NCBI GenBank assembly: GCA_014655195.1
Contig: BNBH01000040.1
Location: forward strand, 1 to 36,451
DNA from: Streptomyces cellulosae
Lineage (GTDB): Bacteria; Actinomycetota; Actinomycetes; Streptomycetales; Streptomycetaceae
DNA length: 36,451 nucleotides
Reading direction: 5' to 3'
Positions 15,967 through 24,438 of the stretch are shown one piece after another. The position numbers were made by a program, and so were the translations under genes. Every line of letters starts with the position of its first letter. Within the stretch, counting starts at the first letter, position 1. Below the pieces are notes generated by a model that did no database searches, was not told the DNA's origin, and worked only from the letters and a program-made list of their open reading frames with translations.

Positions 15967-17412
15967 ATGTACCTCGACGGATCCAGCGCACCGACGGCGG
16001 CCGACCGTCCGGTCGACGTCCTGGCACTGCTCGGAGACCGCAGCACGCTGGCGCGCCAATCCCGCTTTCGCATCGAACAGGCGTGTTCCGCAGCCGAGTT
16101 GTCCGACTACCGGCGCCTGCGCCGGGAGGCATTCGTCCACGAACAGGGGCTTTTCACCGGCCATGACCTGGACGACCGGGACACCGATCCCCGCACCCTC
16201 GTCCTGGTCGCCAAGGACCAGGACGCCACCGTGGTGGGCGGTGTACGCCTCGGACCGGTCGGCGACGGCCCCGACATCGGCTGGTGGCAGGGCGGCCGCC
16301 TCGTCGTGGCCCGCCGGGCCCGCGGCCCGCACGGCATCGGTGCGGCACTGGTCCGCGCGGCCTGCGCCCGCGCGGAGGCCGAAGGCGTCCTGCGCTTCGA
16401 CGCGACCGTCCAGGCCCAGGGCGAAGTCCTCTTCAAGCGGCTCGGCTGGCGCTCCGTGCGCGAGATCGAGGCCGCGGGCGCGCTGCACATGCTGATGCGC
16501 TGGCCGATCGGCCGGATCGCGGCACAGGCAGCGGCCGCCAAGTCCGCACTCGGGCCGCTCCTCGCAGCCCTCCGCGCACCGGCCGCCCTCGGCGGCGCCG
16601 GGTTCGTCGGCGACGACGGCGCCCCCGTCCCCGGCACCGACGTGATCGCCGCGTGCGACGCGATCGTGCCGTCGATGGTCGAACGCGACCCAGGATGGGC
16701 GGGCTGGTGCTCGGTCCTCGTCAACATCAACGACCTTGCCGCGATGGGTGCTTCGCCGATCGGCCTGCTCGACGCCGTGGGCGCCAAGGACACAGTGCAT
16801 GCCGCACGGGTCCTCGACGGGCTCGGGCGCGCGGCACAGGCGTACGGTGTGCCGGTGCTGGGCGGGCACACCCAACTCGGTGTCCCCGCGGCACTGTCCG
16901 TGACCGCGCTGGGCCGGACGGACCACCCGGTGCCCGGCGGCGGCGGACGGCCCGGACACGCGGTACGGCTCACCGCCGACCTGGGCGGCGGCTGGCGCAC
17001 GGGCTACCAGGGCCGCCAGTGGGATTCGTCCACCCACCGCCGTACGGACGAACTGCGCGCCATGACCGGCGCGGTGGCCGCCGCCCGACCCGCCGCGGCG
17101 AAGGACGTGTCGATGGCCGGCATCGCCGGCACCCTCGGCATGCTCGCCGAGGCGAGCGGATGCCGCGCCGTCCTCGACGTGGCCGCCGTACCCCGCCCGA
17201 GGGCCGTGCCCATGGGCGACTGGCTCACCTGCTTCCCCGGCTTCGCCATGCTGACGGCCGACGAGCCGGGCGCCCCACCGCTGCCCGCCGGACCCGCCAC
17301 GGGGGCCGTGTGCGGGGAACTGACCCAAGGACAAGGCGTCGGGCTGCGCTGGCCCGACGGAGAGATCACCGAAGCGGTCGCGGCCACCGTGACCGGAATG
17401 GGGACCGCATGA
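15967..17412 (+). CDS. Fused GNAT acetyltransferase / AIR-synthase-like protein (MSMEG_0567, Sll0786+Sll0787 type)
   Basis: A 481-aa two-domain protein. ATG 15967 follows a G-run at spacing of about 5, while GTG 15961 overlapping the previous stop is an alternative. Residues of about 20-175 are a GNAT domain: YRRLRREAFVHEQGLF, VVGGVRLGPV and the acetyl-CoA loop ARGPHGIGAALVRAAC. Residues of about 190-475 are PurM/AIR-synthase-like: VLVNINDLAAMGASPIGLLD (ATP-binding region), VLGGHTQLG and AGIAGTLGMLAEASG. In Synechocystis these are separate neighbouring genes (sll0786 and sll0787), so fusion implies they act in sequence. Substrates are unknown. Its stop overlaps the nitrilase ATG. Confidence 0.88.
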   Translation: MYLDGSSAPTAADRPVDVLALLGDRSTLARQSRFRIEQACSAAELSDYRRLRREAFVHEQGLFTGHDLDDRDTDPRTLVLVAKDQDATVVGGVRLGPVGDGPDIGWWQGGRLVVARRARGPHGIGAALVRAACARAEAEGVLRFDATVQAQGEVLFKRLGWRSVREIEAAGALHMLMRWPIGRIAAQAAAAKSALGPLLAALRAPAALGGAGFVGDDGAPVPGTDVIAACDAIVPSMVERDPGWAGWCSVLVNINDLAAMGASPIGLLDAVGAKDTVHAARVLDGLGRAAQAYGVPVLGGHTQLGVPAALSVTALGRTDHPVPGGGGRPGHAVRLTADLGGGWRTGYQGRQWDSSTHRRTDELRAMTGAVAAARPAAAKDVSMAGIAGTLGMLAEASGCRAVLDVAAVPRPRAVPMGDWLTCFPGFAMLTADEPGAPPLPAGPATGAVCGELTQGQGVGLRWPDGEITEAVAATVTGMGTA

Positions 17413-18275
17413 CCACCCTGCGCATGGCCGCCGTCGCCGCCGAGTTCGGCCGCGACCTCGAAGAGGACTTCTCGATCACCGAGCGGCTGATCAAGGAGGC
17501 CCGGGCCGACGGCGTACGCCTGCTCGCCCTGCCCGAAGCCTGTCTCGGCGGCTATCTGCTCAGCCTCGACAACACCGCGCCAGCCCAGGCGGGGGAACTC
17601 GACGAGGGTCCGCCCGCGCTCGCCCTCGATGGCCCCGAGGTCCGGCGACTGGCCGCGCTGGCGGGCGAGATGACCGTCGTCGCCGGTTACTGCGAGGCCG
17701 GCGTGGACGGACGGCGCTACAACAGCGTGGTGTGCGTCAACGGCGACGGCGTCCTCGGCAACCACCGCAAGGTTCACCAGCCGCTCAGCGAGGACGCCAG
17801 CTACGCCTCCGGCGACCGCTTCCACGCCTTCGACACACCGGTCGGCCGGATCGGCATGATGATCTGCTACGACAAGGCGTTCCCGGAGTCGGCGCGCGCC
17901 CTCGCGCTGGACGGTGCGGAGATCGGCGTGGTCGTCTCGGCCTGGCCGGCCGCGCGCACCAACCCCACCACCGATCTCACCGATGACCGCTGGAAGCGGC
18001 GCTTCGACCTGTTCGACAGGGCCCGCGCCCTGGAAAACCAGATCGTATGGGTCTCCGCCAACCAGGCCGGCACGTTCGGGTCGCTACGCTTCGTCGGCAG
18101 CGCCAAGGTCGTCGACCCCGGCGGTGACATACTCGCGGACACCGGTGTCGGCGCGGGCCTGGCGGTCGCCGAACTCAACGTCGCCCAGGCCCTGGAGACC
18201 GCTCGCCGCTCCATGGGCCACCTGCGCGACCGGCGCCCGGAAACCTACACGTACGCAGGAGCAGTCAGCGCATGA
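17409..18275 (+). CDS. Nitrilase of the Nit1C type (catalytically complete)
   Basis: A 288-aa carbon-nitrogen hydrolase from ATG 17409, overlapping both neighbours by ATGA. The complete Glu-Lys-Cys triad is visible: Glu43 in LALPEACLGGY, Lys121 in NHRKVHQP and Cys153 in MMICYDKAFPE, with the second Glu128 present. Family members form spiral oligomers and convert nitriles to acids and ammonia. Nit1C nitrilases have been tied to growth on cyanide. It ends near 288 aa, shorter than plant-type nitrilases (about 340) but normal for this subgroup. It is followed directly by a related copy with substituted active-site residues. Confidence 0.9.
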   Translation: MTTLRMAAVAAEFGRDLEEDFSITERLIKEARADGVRLLALPEACLGGYLLSLDNTAPAQAGELDEGPPALALDGPEVRRLAALAGEMTVVAGYCEAGVDGRRYNSVVCVNGDGVLGNHRKVHQPLSEDASYASGDRFHAFDTPVGRIGMMICYDKAFPESARALALDGAEIGVVVSAWPAARTNPTTDLTDDRWKRRFDLFDRARALENQIVWVSANQAGTFGSLRFVGSAKVVDPGGDILADTGVGAGLAVAELNVAQALETARRSMGHLRDRRPETYTYAGAVSA

Positions 18276-19108
18276 GCACGATCCGGATCGCGGCCGCCGC
18301 CGCCCACTTCGGCCGCGACCTGGAGTTCGACCTGGCCCGTGTCGCCAAACTCATCGATGACGCCCGCAAGTCGGGCGCCGGGCTGCTCGTGCTGCCCGAC
18401 GCGGCCCTCGGCGGCTATCTCGCCGATCTGCGCCACCCCGACCCGGAGGCGCTTCCCCCGGCCCTCAAGCCCGACGATCCGCTGATCCTGGAGGTCGCCC
18501 GGCTGGCCGCCGAGATGGTGGTCTGCGTCGGCTACTGCGAGGACGGCGGCGACGAGCGCTACAACGCGGCCGTCTGCGTCAGCGGCGACGGCATCCTCGG
18601 CCGCCACCGCAAGGTCCACCTGCCCGCCGGGGAAACCGCCGCCTACACCCCCGGCGACCGCTTCGACGCCTTCGACACACCCGTCGGCCGCATCGGCATG
18701 CTCATCGACTACGATAAGACCTTCCCCGAGTCGGCCCGCTCCCTCGCCCTGGACAGCGCCGAGATCCTCGCCTGCCTCTCCGCCTGGCCCACCAGCATCA
18801 CCAACCGCGCCCCGCGCATGGCCCAGGACCGCCAGGCCAAGCTCTTCGACCTGTACGACCAGGCACGCGCCGCCGAGAACCAGGTCGTCCTCGCCTCCTC
18901 CAACCAGACCGGCGCCATGGGCGGCATGCGCTTCCTCGGCCAGTCCAAGGTCGTCGGCCCCGGCGGCGACATCCTCGCCCGCACCTGGGCCAAGGCCGGC
19001 CTCGCCGTCGCGGAGGTGGACGTGTCCGAGGAGATCGACCGCGCCCGCCGCATCCTGCGCCATCTCGACGAGCGCCGCCCGGCGGCCTACCGGGAGAACC
19101 CCTCATGA
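18272..19108 (+). CDS. Nitrilase-fold paralogue with substituted active site (likely pseudoenzyme)
   Basis: A 278-aa protein, collinear with the preceding nitrilase (both open with the pattern AAxAAxFGRDLE). The catalytic Cys is replaced: LIDYDKTFPE has Asp146 where the paralogue has Cys153. The Glu is replaced by Asp43 in LVLPDAALGGY. Lys114 (GRHRKVHLP) and Glu121 remain. Without the Cys nucleophile, normal nitrilase or amidase chemistry is not expected. The frame is intact and the residues around both sites are conserved (YDK, FPE, GGY), so it looks maintained, perhaps as a partner subunit of the active enzyme or as a ligand-binding protein. It overlaps the upstream gene by ATGA. Confidence 0.88.
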   Translation: MSTIRIAAAAAHFGRDLEFDLARVAKLIDDARKSGAGLLVLPDAALGGYLADLRHPDPEALPPALKPDDPLILEVARLAAEMVVCVGYCEDGGDERYNAAVCVSGDGILGRHRKVHLPAGETAAYTPGDRFDAFDTPVGRIGMLIDYDKTFPESARSLALDSAEILACLSAWPTSITNRAPRMAQDRQAKLFDLYDQARAAENQVVLASSNQTGAMGGMRFLGQSKVVGPGGDILARTWAKAGLAVAEVDVSEEIDRARRILRHLDERRPAAYRENPS

Positions 19109-19147
19109 CGTACCGGACCCCCTCATGCCGTGCCGGGAGGACCCTTC

Positions 19148-20224
19148 GTGAAGATCGCCCTGCTGAGCTACTCCACCAAGCCCCGTGGTGGCGTCGTCCA
19201 CACTCTCGCCCTCGCCGAGGCCCTCGCCGCCACCGGGCAGGACGTCACGGTCTGGTCCCTGGGCAGGGGCGGCGACGACGGCTTCTTCCGCGCGGTCGAC
19301 CCGGATGTGCGCGTACGGATCGTGCCGTTCCCCGACGGACCCGCGGCGGAGACCGTCGGGGAACGCATCCTGCGCTCCATCGCCACCCTCCGCGACGCCT
19401 TCGACCCCACCCCGTACGACGTCATCCACGCCCAGGACTGCATCAGCGCCAACGCGGCCGGCCGCTGCGTCCGCACCGTGCACCACGTCGACCACTTCAC
19501 CACGCCCGAGCTGGCGGCCTGCCACGAGCGCGCCATCGTCGAGCCGTACGCCCACGTCTGCGTCTCGCGTTCGGTCGCCGACGAACTCGCCCAGGGCTGG
19601 GGCCTGAAGGCGGAGGTCATACCCAACGGCGTGGCGTATGACCGCTTCGCCGTCACCGACCCGGCGGCCCGCGCTGCCTGGCGAACCCGCCTCGGCCGCT
19701 ACGTCCTCACCGTCGGCGGCATCGAACCCCGCAAGGGCTCCTTGGACCTCCTGGAAGCGTACGCGCTCCTGCGTGCCGACCACCCGGACGTGCGGCTGGT
19801 GATCGCGGGCGGCGAGACCCTCTTCGACTACCGCGACTACCGCGCCCGCTGGGAGGAGCGCGCCGCCGAACTCGGCCTCGAACCGGTCGTCCTGGGCCAG
19901 GTCCCGGAGGACGATCTCCCGCCGCTCGTCGGCGCCGCAGAGGCGTTCGCGTTCCCCTCCGTCAAGGAAGGCTTCGGCCTGGCCGCGATGGAGGCCCTCG
20001 CCGCGGGGGTTCCTCTGGTGGTCCGCGACCTGCCCGTCCTGCGTGAGGTGTTCGGCGCTTCCGCCCGCTTCGCCGACACCCCCCGGGACCTGGCCGACGA
20101 GCTCGGCACGGCGCTCACGAACGGCGACCCCGAACGCCGCACGGCGGGCCGAGAGCTCGCCGCAGGTCACACCTGGGCCGCCGCAGCCCAGCGCCACCTG
20201 AACTTCTACCGCACGCTGCGCTGA
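19148..20224 (+). CDS. MSMEG_0565-family glycosyltransferase (GT4-like)
   Basis: A 358-aa enzyme. I start it at GTG 19148 (VKIALLSYSTKPRGGVVHTL) because GGGAGG ends 7 bases earlier. The GT-B fold is evident: a Gly-rich N-terminal GGVVHTLALAEAL, the linker CVSRSVADEL, donor domain entry VLTVGGIEPRKGSLDLLEAY, and the EX7E motif in EGFGLAAMEALAAGVPLV. It probably transfers a nucleotide-activated sugar to the product or an intermediate of the cluster. Acceptor and donor are unknown. It is the last gene of the run. It lies 39 bases after the pseudo-nitrilase stop and no clear terminator follows. Confidence 0.88.
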   Translation: MKIALLSYSTKPRGGVVHTLALAEALAATGQDVTVWSLGRGGDDGFFRAVDPDVRVRIVPFPDGPAAETVGERILRSIATLRDAFDPTPYDVIHAQDCISANAAGRCVRTVHHVDHFTTPELAACHERAIVEPYAHVCVSRSVADELAQGWGLKAEVIPNGVAYDRFAVTDPAARAAWRTRLGRYVLTVGGIEPRKGSLDLLEAYALLRADHPDVRLVIAGGETLFDYRDYRARWEERAAELGLEPVVLGQVPEDDLPPLVGAAEAFAFPSVKEGFGLAAMEALAAGVPLVVRDLPVLREVFGASARFADTPRDLADELGTALTNGDPERRTAGRELAAGHTWAAAAQRHLNFYRTLR

Positions 20225-20500
20225 ACGGCCAGACGACCAACGCCTCATGCTCGGAACGCGAGATGTGTGCCGGGTGGAGGGATGCGCCGTCGCGCGGGAC
20301 TGCTAACGCGCCGCACGATGTGCGGAACGTCCGACGTAGTCCGGGAGGCACGGCGGTGGGCGGTGGAAAGTGACGGCCAAGCGACCAAAAGGGCGCACGT
20401 TCAGCTGGACGCGGTGGCGGCGGATGCCGCGTTCGCGGACTCACTTGGACTCCCACTTCTTGTCACCGCCGTACAGGAAGGTGGCCAGCGCACCGCGCGA
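20225..20500. other. Intergenic, no supported gene
   Basis: About 275 bases between the glycosyltransferase stop and the thiolase remnant. Open frames here are short and without family resemblance. I see no convincing hairpin terminator or tRNA. Confidence 0.5.
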
Positions 20501-20788
20501 GGGTGCTCTCGCCAAGGCGGGCAAGGGATTCGACGAGCTGTCAGTCCTGGACCTGAACGAGGCCTTCGCCACCCACGTGCTGGGCTGCGTGGCCGAATGG
20601 CCCGAGTTCGACCCGGCAATTCTCAACCTGCAGGACGGCGTGATTGCCCTCGGCCACCCGCTCGGCGCCTCCGGCGCCCGCCTCGCCGGCACCGTGGCCA
20701 CAGCTCGCCCGCAAGGGCGGCGGCATCGGCGTCGCCACCCTCTGCATCGGCGTCCGCCAGGGGCCTCGCCCTCCTCGTCGAACCTTGA
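20500..20788 (+). pseudogene. Thiolase (acetyl-CoA acyltransferase) C-terminal remnant
   Basis: Three frames in order give ELSVLDLNEAFATHVLGCVA and GVIALGHPLGASGARLAGTV, then QLARKGGGIGVATLCIGVRQ, then GLALLVEP before TGA at 20788. NEAFA, the GHPLGASGAR histidine and the CIG.GQG cysteine are hallmarks of the thiolase C-terminal domain, closest in style to beta-ketoadipyl-CoA thiolases (PcaF). Two frameshifts and the missing N-terminal half make it non-functional. Confidence 0.85.
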
Positions 20789-20973
20789 GCACTCCGCTGG
20801 AAGTCCGGAGCGCATACCGCCAGCCGACTGTGGCTGGCCGCACCCGCAGGGCGTAGCCGCACAGCCCCGAGCCCCGCACGGGAGGACAGCAGGAGAGCCA
20901 CCTGGCCACCGGTTCCGAGGCCACCGGCCAGGAGGCTCCCCACACCGACGCCATCACGAAAGGGACGTCTGCC

Positions 20974-21147
20974 ATGAACCCTAGCCCCCACAAGGCCCGC
21001 ACGGGCCGGGAACGGTTCACCGTAGCCCTGCACTGGATCACCCACCGACGGCGCGTCGCCCTGGCGCATCTGCCGCGCGGCGCATGCTACGGCGTCGGAA
21101 CGGGGGTGATCGGCCTCGCCTTCGTCTGGATGGAGCGCCTGATCTGA
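20974..21147 (+). CDS. Small protein with possible membrane helix
   Basis: A 57-aa frame from ATG 20974: MNPSPHKARTGRERFTVALH followed by WITHRRRVALAHLPRGACYG, then a hydrophobic VGTGVIGLAFVWMERLI to TGA. GGGAC upstream is a fair ribosome-binding site. It is not recognised, and the surroundings are decayed, so it could be a relic. Confidence 0.3.
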   Translation: MNPSPHKARTGRERFTVALHWITHRRRVALAHLPRGACYGVGTGVIGLAFVWMERLI

Positions 21148-21446
21148 CCCATCCCGAACGGCAATTCGGCGTCGGTGCTTCGCAAAGGCGGCCCCCGTCG
21201 GGCACGCACTCCATCCCACCGAACGCGGACCGCTCGCCGACCTCACGACCGAGCTGCTGAACACCGGACGCCCGGCGGGCACAGGTGTACTCACCCGCTC
21301 CGAACTTGCCGTGCGCCAGGCGGCTCGAAGTGCGGTGACTGCTGGCTGGTCTGAGGGGCGCCGCAGTGAGGTGCCGCTCTGCCTGCGCCCGCCCGACGGA
21401 CGGACAGAGGCTGAGGCGCGCCTTGGTCATGGCGGTGCTGTGGGTC
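21148..21446. other. Gene-poor stretch before the metE terminator
   Basis: No frame here shows a recognisable family. A short plus-strand stretch (ADLTTELLNTGRPAGTGVLT) may be part of a lost gene, but it is not supported. Confidence 0.4.
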
Positions 21447-21447
21447 G

Positions 21448-21476
21448 GGGCCGGGACGCTTGTGGCGTCCCGGCCC
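21448..21476 (-). terminator. metE hairpin terminator
   Basis: GGGCCGGGACGC (21448-21459) pairs perfectly with GCGTCCCGGCCC (21465-21476) around a TTGTG loop, 15 bases past the metE stop codon. Confidence 0.85.
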
Positions 21477-21490
21477 GCCGCGTTCCTCTG

Positions 21491-23800
21491 TCAGGAGGCG
21501 GACAGCTCGCTCCGGACGGTGCGGGCGGCGGCGACCAGGTTCTCCAGGGAGGCTCGGGTCTCGGGCCAGGAGCGGGTCTTCAGGCCGCAGTCGGGGTTGA
21601 CCCAGAGCCGTTCAGCGGGAATGGCTTTCAAGCCGGTGCGCAGCAGTTCTGCAGCCTCCTCAACGCTCGGCACGCGGGGGGAGTGGATGTCGTAGACCCC
21701 CGGCCCGACTTCGCGTGGGTAGCCGCGAGTAGCGAGTTCGCGGGCGACCTGCATATGAGAGCGGGCGGCTTCCAGGCTGATGACGTCGGCGTCGAGGTCG
21801 TCGATGGCCTGGATGATGTCGCCGAACTCGGCGTAGCACATGTGGGTGTGGATCTGGGTGTCCGGCCGTACGACGGCGGTGGTGAGCCGGAACGCCTTCG
21901 TGGCCCACGCCAGGTAGGCCGGGCGGTCGGCGGCCCCCAGGGGCAGGGTCTCGCGGAGGGCGGGTTCGTCGACCTGGATGACCGAGACGCCGGCGGCCTC
22001 CAGGTCGTGTACCTCGTCGCGCAGGGCGAGGGCGACCTGCCGGGCGGTGTCGCCGAGCGGCTGGTCGTCGCGGACGAAGGACCAGGCGAGCATGGTGACC
22101 GGGCCGGTGAGCATGCCCTTGACCGGCTTCTCGGTGAGCGACTGGGCATACCTGGTCCAGCGCACCGTCATCGGCTCGGGGCGGGAGATGTCGCCGGCGA
22201 GGATGGGCGGACGGACGTAGCGGGTTCCGTAGGACTGGACCCAGCCGTGCTGGGTGGCGAGGTAGCCGGTGAGCTGCTCGGCGAAGTACTGGACCATGTC
22301 GTTGCGTTCAGGTTCGCCGTGCACCAGGACGTCGATGCCGGTCTTCTCCTGGAAGGAGATCACCTCCCGGATCTCGGCCTTGATGCGCTCCTCGTAGTCG
22401 GCAGTGTCGATGCGGCCTGCGCGCAGGTCGGCACGGGCGGTGCGCAGCTCGCCGGTCTGCGGGAAGGAGCCGATGGTCGTAGTGGGCAACAGCGGCAGGC
22501 CGAGGCGGGCGCGCTGGGCCGCGGCGCGTTCGGCGTACGGCTGGGACCGGCGAGCGTCGGCGTCCGTCACGGCCTCGGTGCGGGCCCGCACGGCCGGGTC
22601 GCGGGTGATCGGTGAGGCGGCTCGGGAGGCGAGTGCGGCGCGGTTTGCGGTGAGTTCGCCAGTGATGGTGTGGATGCCCCGGGAGAGGCCCTTGGCGAGG
22701 GTGACGATCTCGGCGGTCTTCTGCCGGGCGAAGGCCAGCCAGCGCAGGATCTGCGGGTCAATGTCCCGCTCGGCCGTGACGTCCAGCGGAACGTGGAGCA
22801 GGGAACAGGAGGCGGCGACATCGACCCGGTCGGCGAGCCCGAGGAGTGTGCCGAGAGTGGACAACGACTTCTGGAGGTCGTTGATCCAGATGTTGCGGCC
22901 GTTGACCACGCCGGCGAGCAGCCGCTTGCCGGGCAGTCCGCCGACGGAGGCCAGGGCGTCCAGGTTGGCGGTAGCGGCCTCGGTGAAGTCCAGGGCGAGA
23001 CCTTCGACCGGAGCCTTGGCCAGGATCGGCAGGGCATCGCCGAGGCGGTCGAAGTAGGAAGCGACGAGCAGCTTGGGCCGGTCGGTGAGGGCGCCCAGGT
23101 CGCGGTAGGCGCGCTCGGCGGCGTTCAGGTCGGCCGGGGTGCGGTCCTGGACGAGGGCGGGCTCGTCGAGCTGCACCCACTCGGCGCCGGCCGCGCGCAG
23201 GTCGGCGAGCACTTCCGCGTATGCGGGCAGCAGCCGGTCCAGGAGGGTCAGCGGCTGGAAGTCGGCGGGCACGCCGGGGGCGGGCTTGGCGAGCAGGAGG
23301 TAGGTGACGGGGCCGACGAGTACAGGCCGGGCCGCGAGGCCATGGGCGAGGGCTTCTTTCAGTTCGGCAACCTGCTTGGTGGAGTCGGCCGCGAAGACGG
23401 TGTTGGGGCCCAGTTCGGGGACCAGGTAGTGATAGTTGGTGTCGAACCACTTGGTCATCTCCAGTGGTGCGACATCCTGGGTGCCGCGGGCCATGGCGAA
23501 GTAGCCGTCGATCGCGTTGGCGTCGACGGCGGCGCGGTGCCGTTCTGGGATCGCGCCAACCATGACGGTGGTGTCGAGGACGTGGTCGTAGTACGAGAAG
23601 TCGCCGGTGGGCACCTCGTTGACGCCAGCATCGGCGAGCTGCCGCCAGTTGCTGCGGCGGATTTCGGCGGCGGTGGCATGGAGGGCGTCAGCGGTGACGC
23701 GGCCCTTCCAGTAACCCTCGATGGCCTTCTTCAGCTCCCGGTCGGGGCCCTGGCGGGGGTAACCGTACACGGTGGCTCGTGCTGCAGCGGCTGATGTCAC
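21491..23800 (-). CDS. metE: Cobalamin-independent methionine synthase MetE
   Basis: A 769-aa cytosolic enzyme that transfers the methyl group of 5-methyltetrahydropteroyl-polyglutamate to homocysteine. I start it at GTG 23800, directly behind AAGGAGAT, giving the typical N-terminus ATVYGYPRQGPDRELKKAIE. Longer open frame upstream has no ribosome-binding site. The four zinc/homocysteine ligands match E. coli spacing exactly: His653 and Cys655 (HTHMCYAEFGD), Glu677 (VISLEAARS) and Cys738 (NPDCGLKTR). Both homologous barrels are present. A cobalamin riboswitch about 180 bases upstream should shut it off when B12 is available, so the B12-dependent MetH takes over. A strong terminator follows. 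Confidence 0.97.
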   Translation of the reverse strand: MTSAAAARATVYGYPRQGPDRELKKAIEGYWKGRVTADALHATAAEIRRSNWRQLADAGVNEVPTGDFSYYDHVLDTTVMVGAIPERHRAAVDANAIDGYFAMARGTQDVAPLEMTKWFDTNYHYLVPELGPNTVFAADSTKQVAELKEALAHGLAARPVLVGPVTYLLLAKPAPGVPADFQPLTLLDRLLPAYAEVLADLRAAGAEWVQLDEPALVQDRTPADLNAAERAYRDLGALTDRPKLLVASYFDRLGDALPILAKAPVEGLALDFTEAATANLDALASVGGLPGKRLLAGVVNGRNIWINDLQKSLSTLGTLLGLADRVDVAASCSLLHVPLDVTAERDIDPQILRWLAFARQKTAEIVTLAKGLSRGIHTITGELTANRAALASRAASPITRDPAVRARTEAVTDADARRSQPYAERAAAQRARLGLPLLPTTTIGSFPQTGELRTARADLRAGRIDTADYEERIKAEIREVISFQEKTGIDVLVHGEPERNDMVQYFAEQLTGYLATQHGWVQSYGTRYVRPPILAGDISRPEPMTVRWTRYAQSLTEKPVKGMLTGPVTMLAWSFVRDDQPLGDTARQVALALRDEVHDLEAAGVSVIQVDEPALRETLPLGAADRPAYLAWATKAFRLTTAVVRPDTQIHTHMCYAEFGDIIQAIDDLDADVISLEAARSHMQVARELATRGYPREVGPGVYDIHSPRVPSVEEAAELLRTGLKAIPAERLWVNPDCGLKTRSWPETRASLENLVAAARTVRSELSAS

Positions 23801-23982
23801 GGAGATCTCCTTCGCGAGATTATTCCCTGAGATCCCGGAGACGGGACGAAAGCGCGAAGGGGATGACGAACCGTCCGGCAACGGCCCGCGTGGTTGGCAC
23901 GGTCGTTCCGTCCGGTGTGTACGCCGACCCGCCCTCGAGGTCACCGGGATGTCCGCGCACGGATCGGTCTGCGCGCGGGCAG

Positions 23983-24150
23983 TTGGCAGGTCTTCGGACT
24001 TGCGGGCACGTCCTCCTGCCGGAGGACACCTACTGGCCGTCGCTTCCCAGACCCGTACGTCGGACCCAGTGCGTATGACGGCGGTCGTTCCCGCTCACCG
24101 CTGCGGGGCAGTCCCGGATTCCCACCGGGTTCCCTCTTACGACGCATCCC
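23983..24150 (-). promoter_or_regulatory. Cobalamin (B12) riboswitch upstream of metE
   Basis: Reading the minus strand from 24150, the conserved blocks appear in order: AGAGGGAACCCGGTGGGAAT then CCGGGACTGCCCCGCAGCGG, GTGAGCGGGAACGACC, CACTGG, GGGAAGCGACGGCCAGTAGG (the B12 box GACGGCCAGTAGG is a slight variant) and GCCCGCAAGTCCGAAGACC with TGCC. This matches the adenosylcobalamin aptamer architecture. About 180 bases of leader separate it from the metE start, room for an expression platform. Confidence 0.93.
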
Positions 24151-24438
24151 GCCTGGCGGACGGGGCGAACCAGCTGCTGCGGCCAGCCTACGGGGTAGCG
24201 CCATGTACAGAAGAACACCGTCCAGAATCCGAAAGTGAGGGAGAGCTCGTCGAAGGAACCACAGCGAGGGGCTGGAAGTGCCGCACTCATGCTTCCCGCC
24301 CCTCTCTCCATCGCGCCGCGCGGGCACCCCAGCAGCGGTGCGGGCCCCTCAGCCTATGTCGCGACCATCCGCTGGAACAGCGGAGGCGGAGGCCGCGTGC
24401 TCGGGCCCTCGGCCGGCAGAATTGGGAAGCTGTTCTAG

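Noticed and set aside
21311..22615. 434-codon plus-strand open frame opposite metE
   Set aside because: Antisense to MetE, whose zinc ligands match E. coli spacing exactly.
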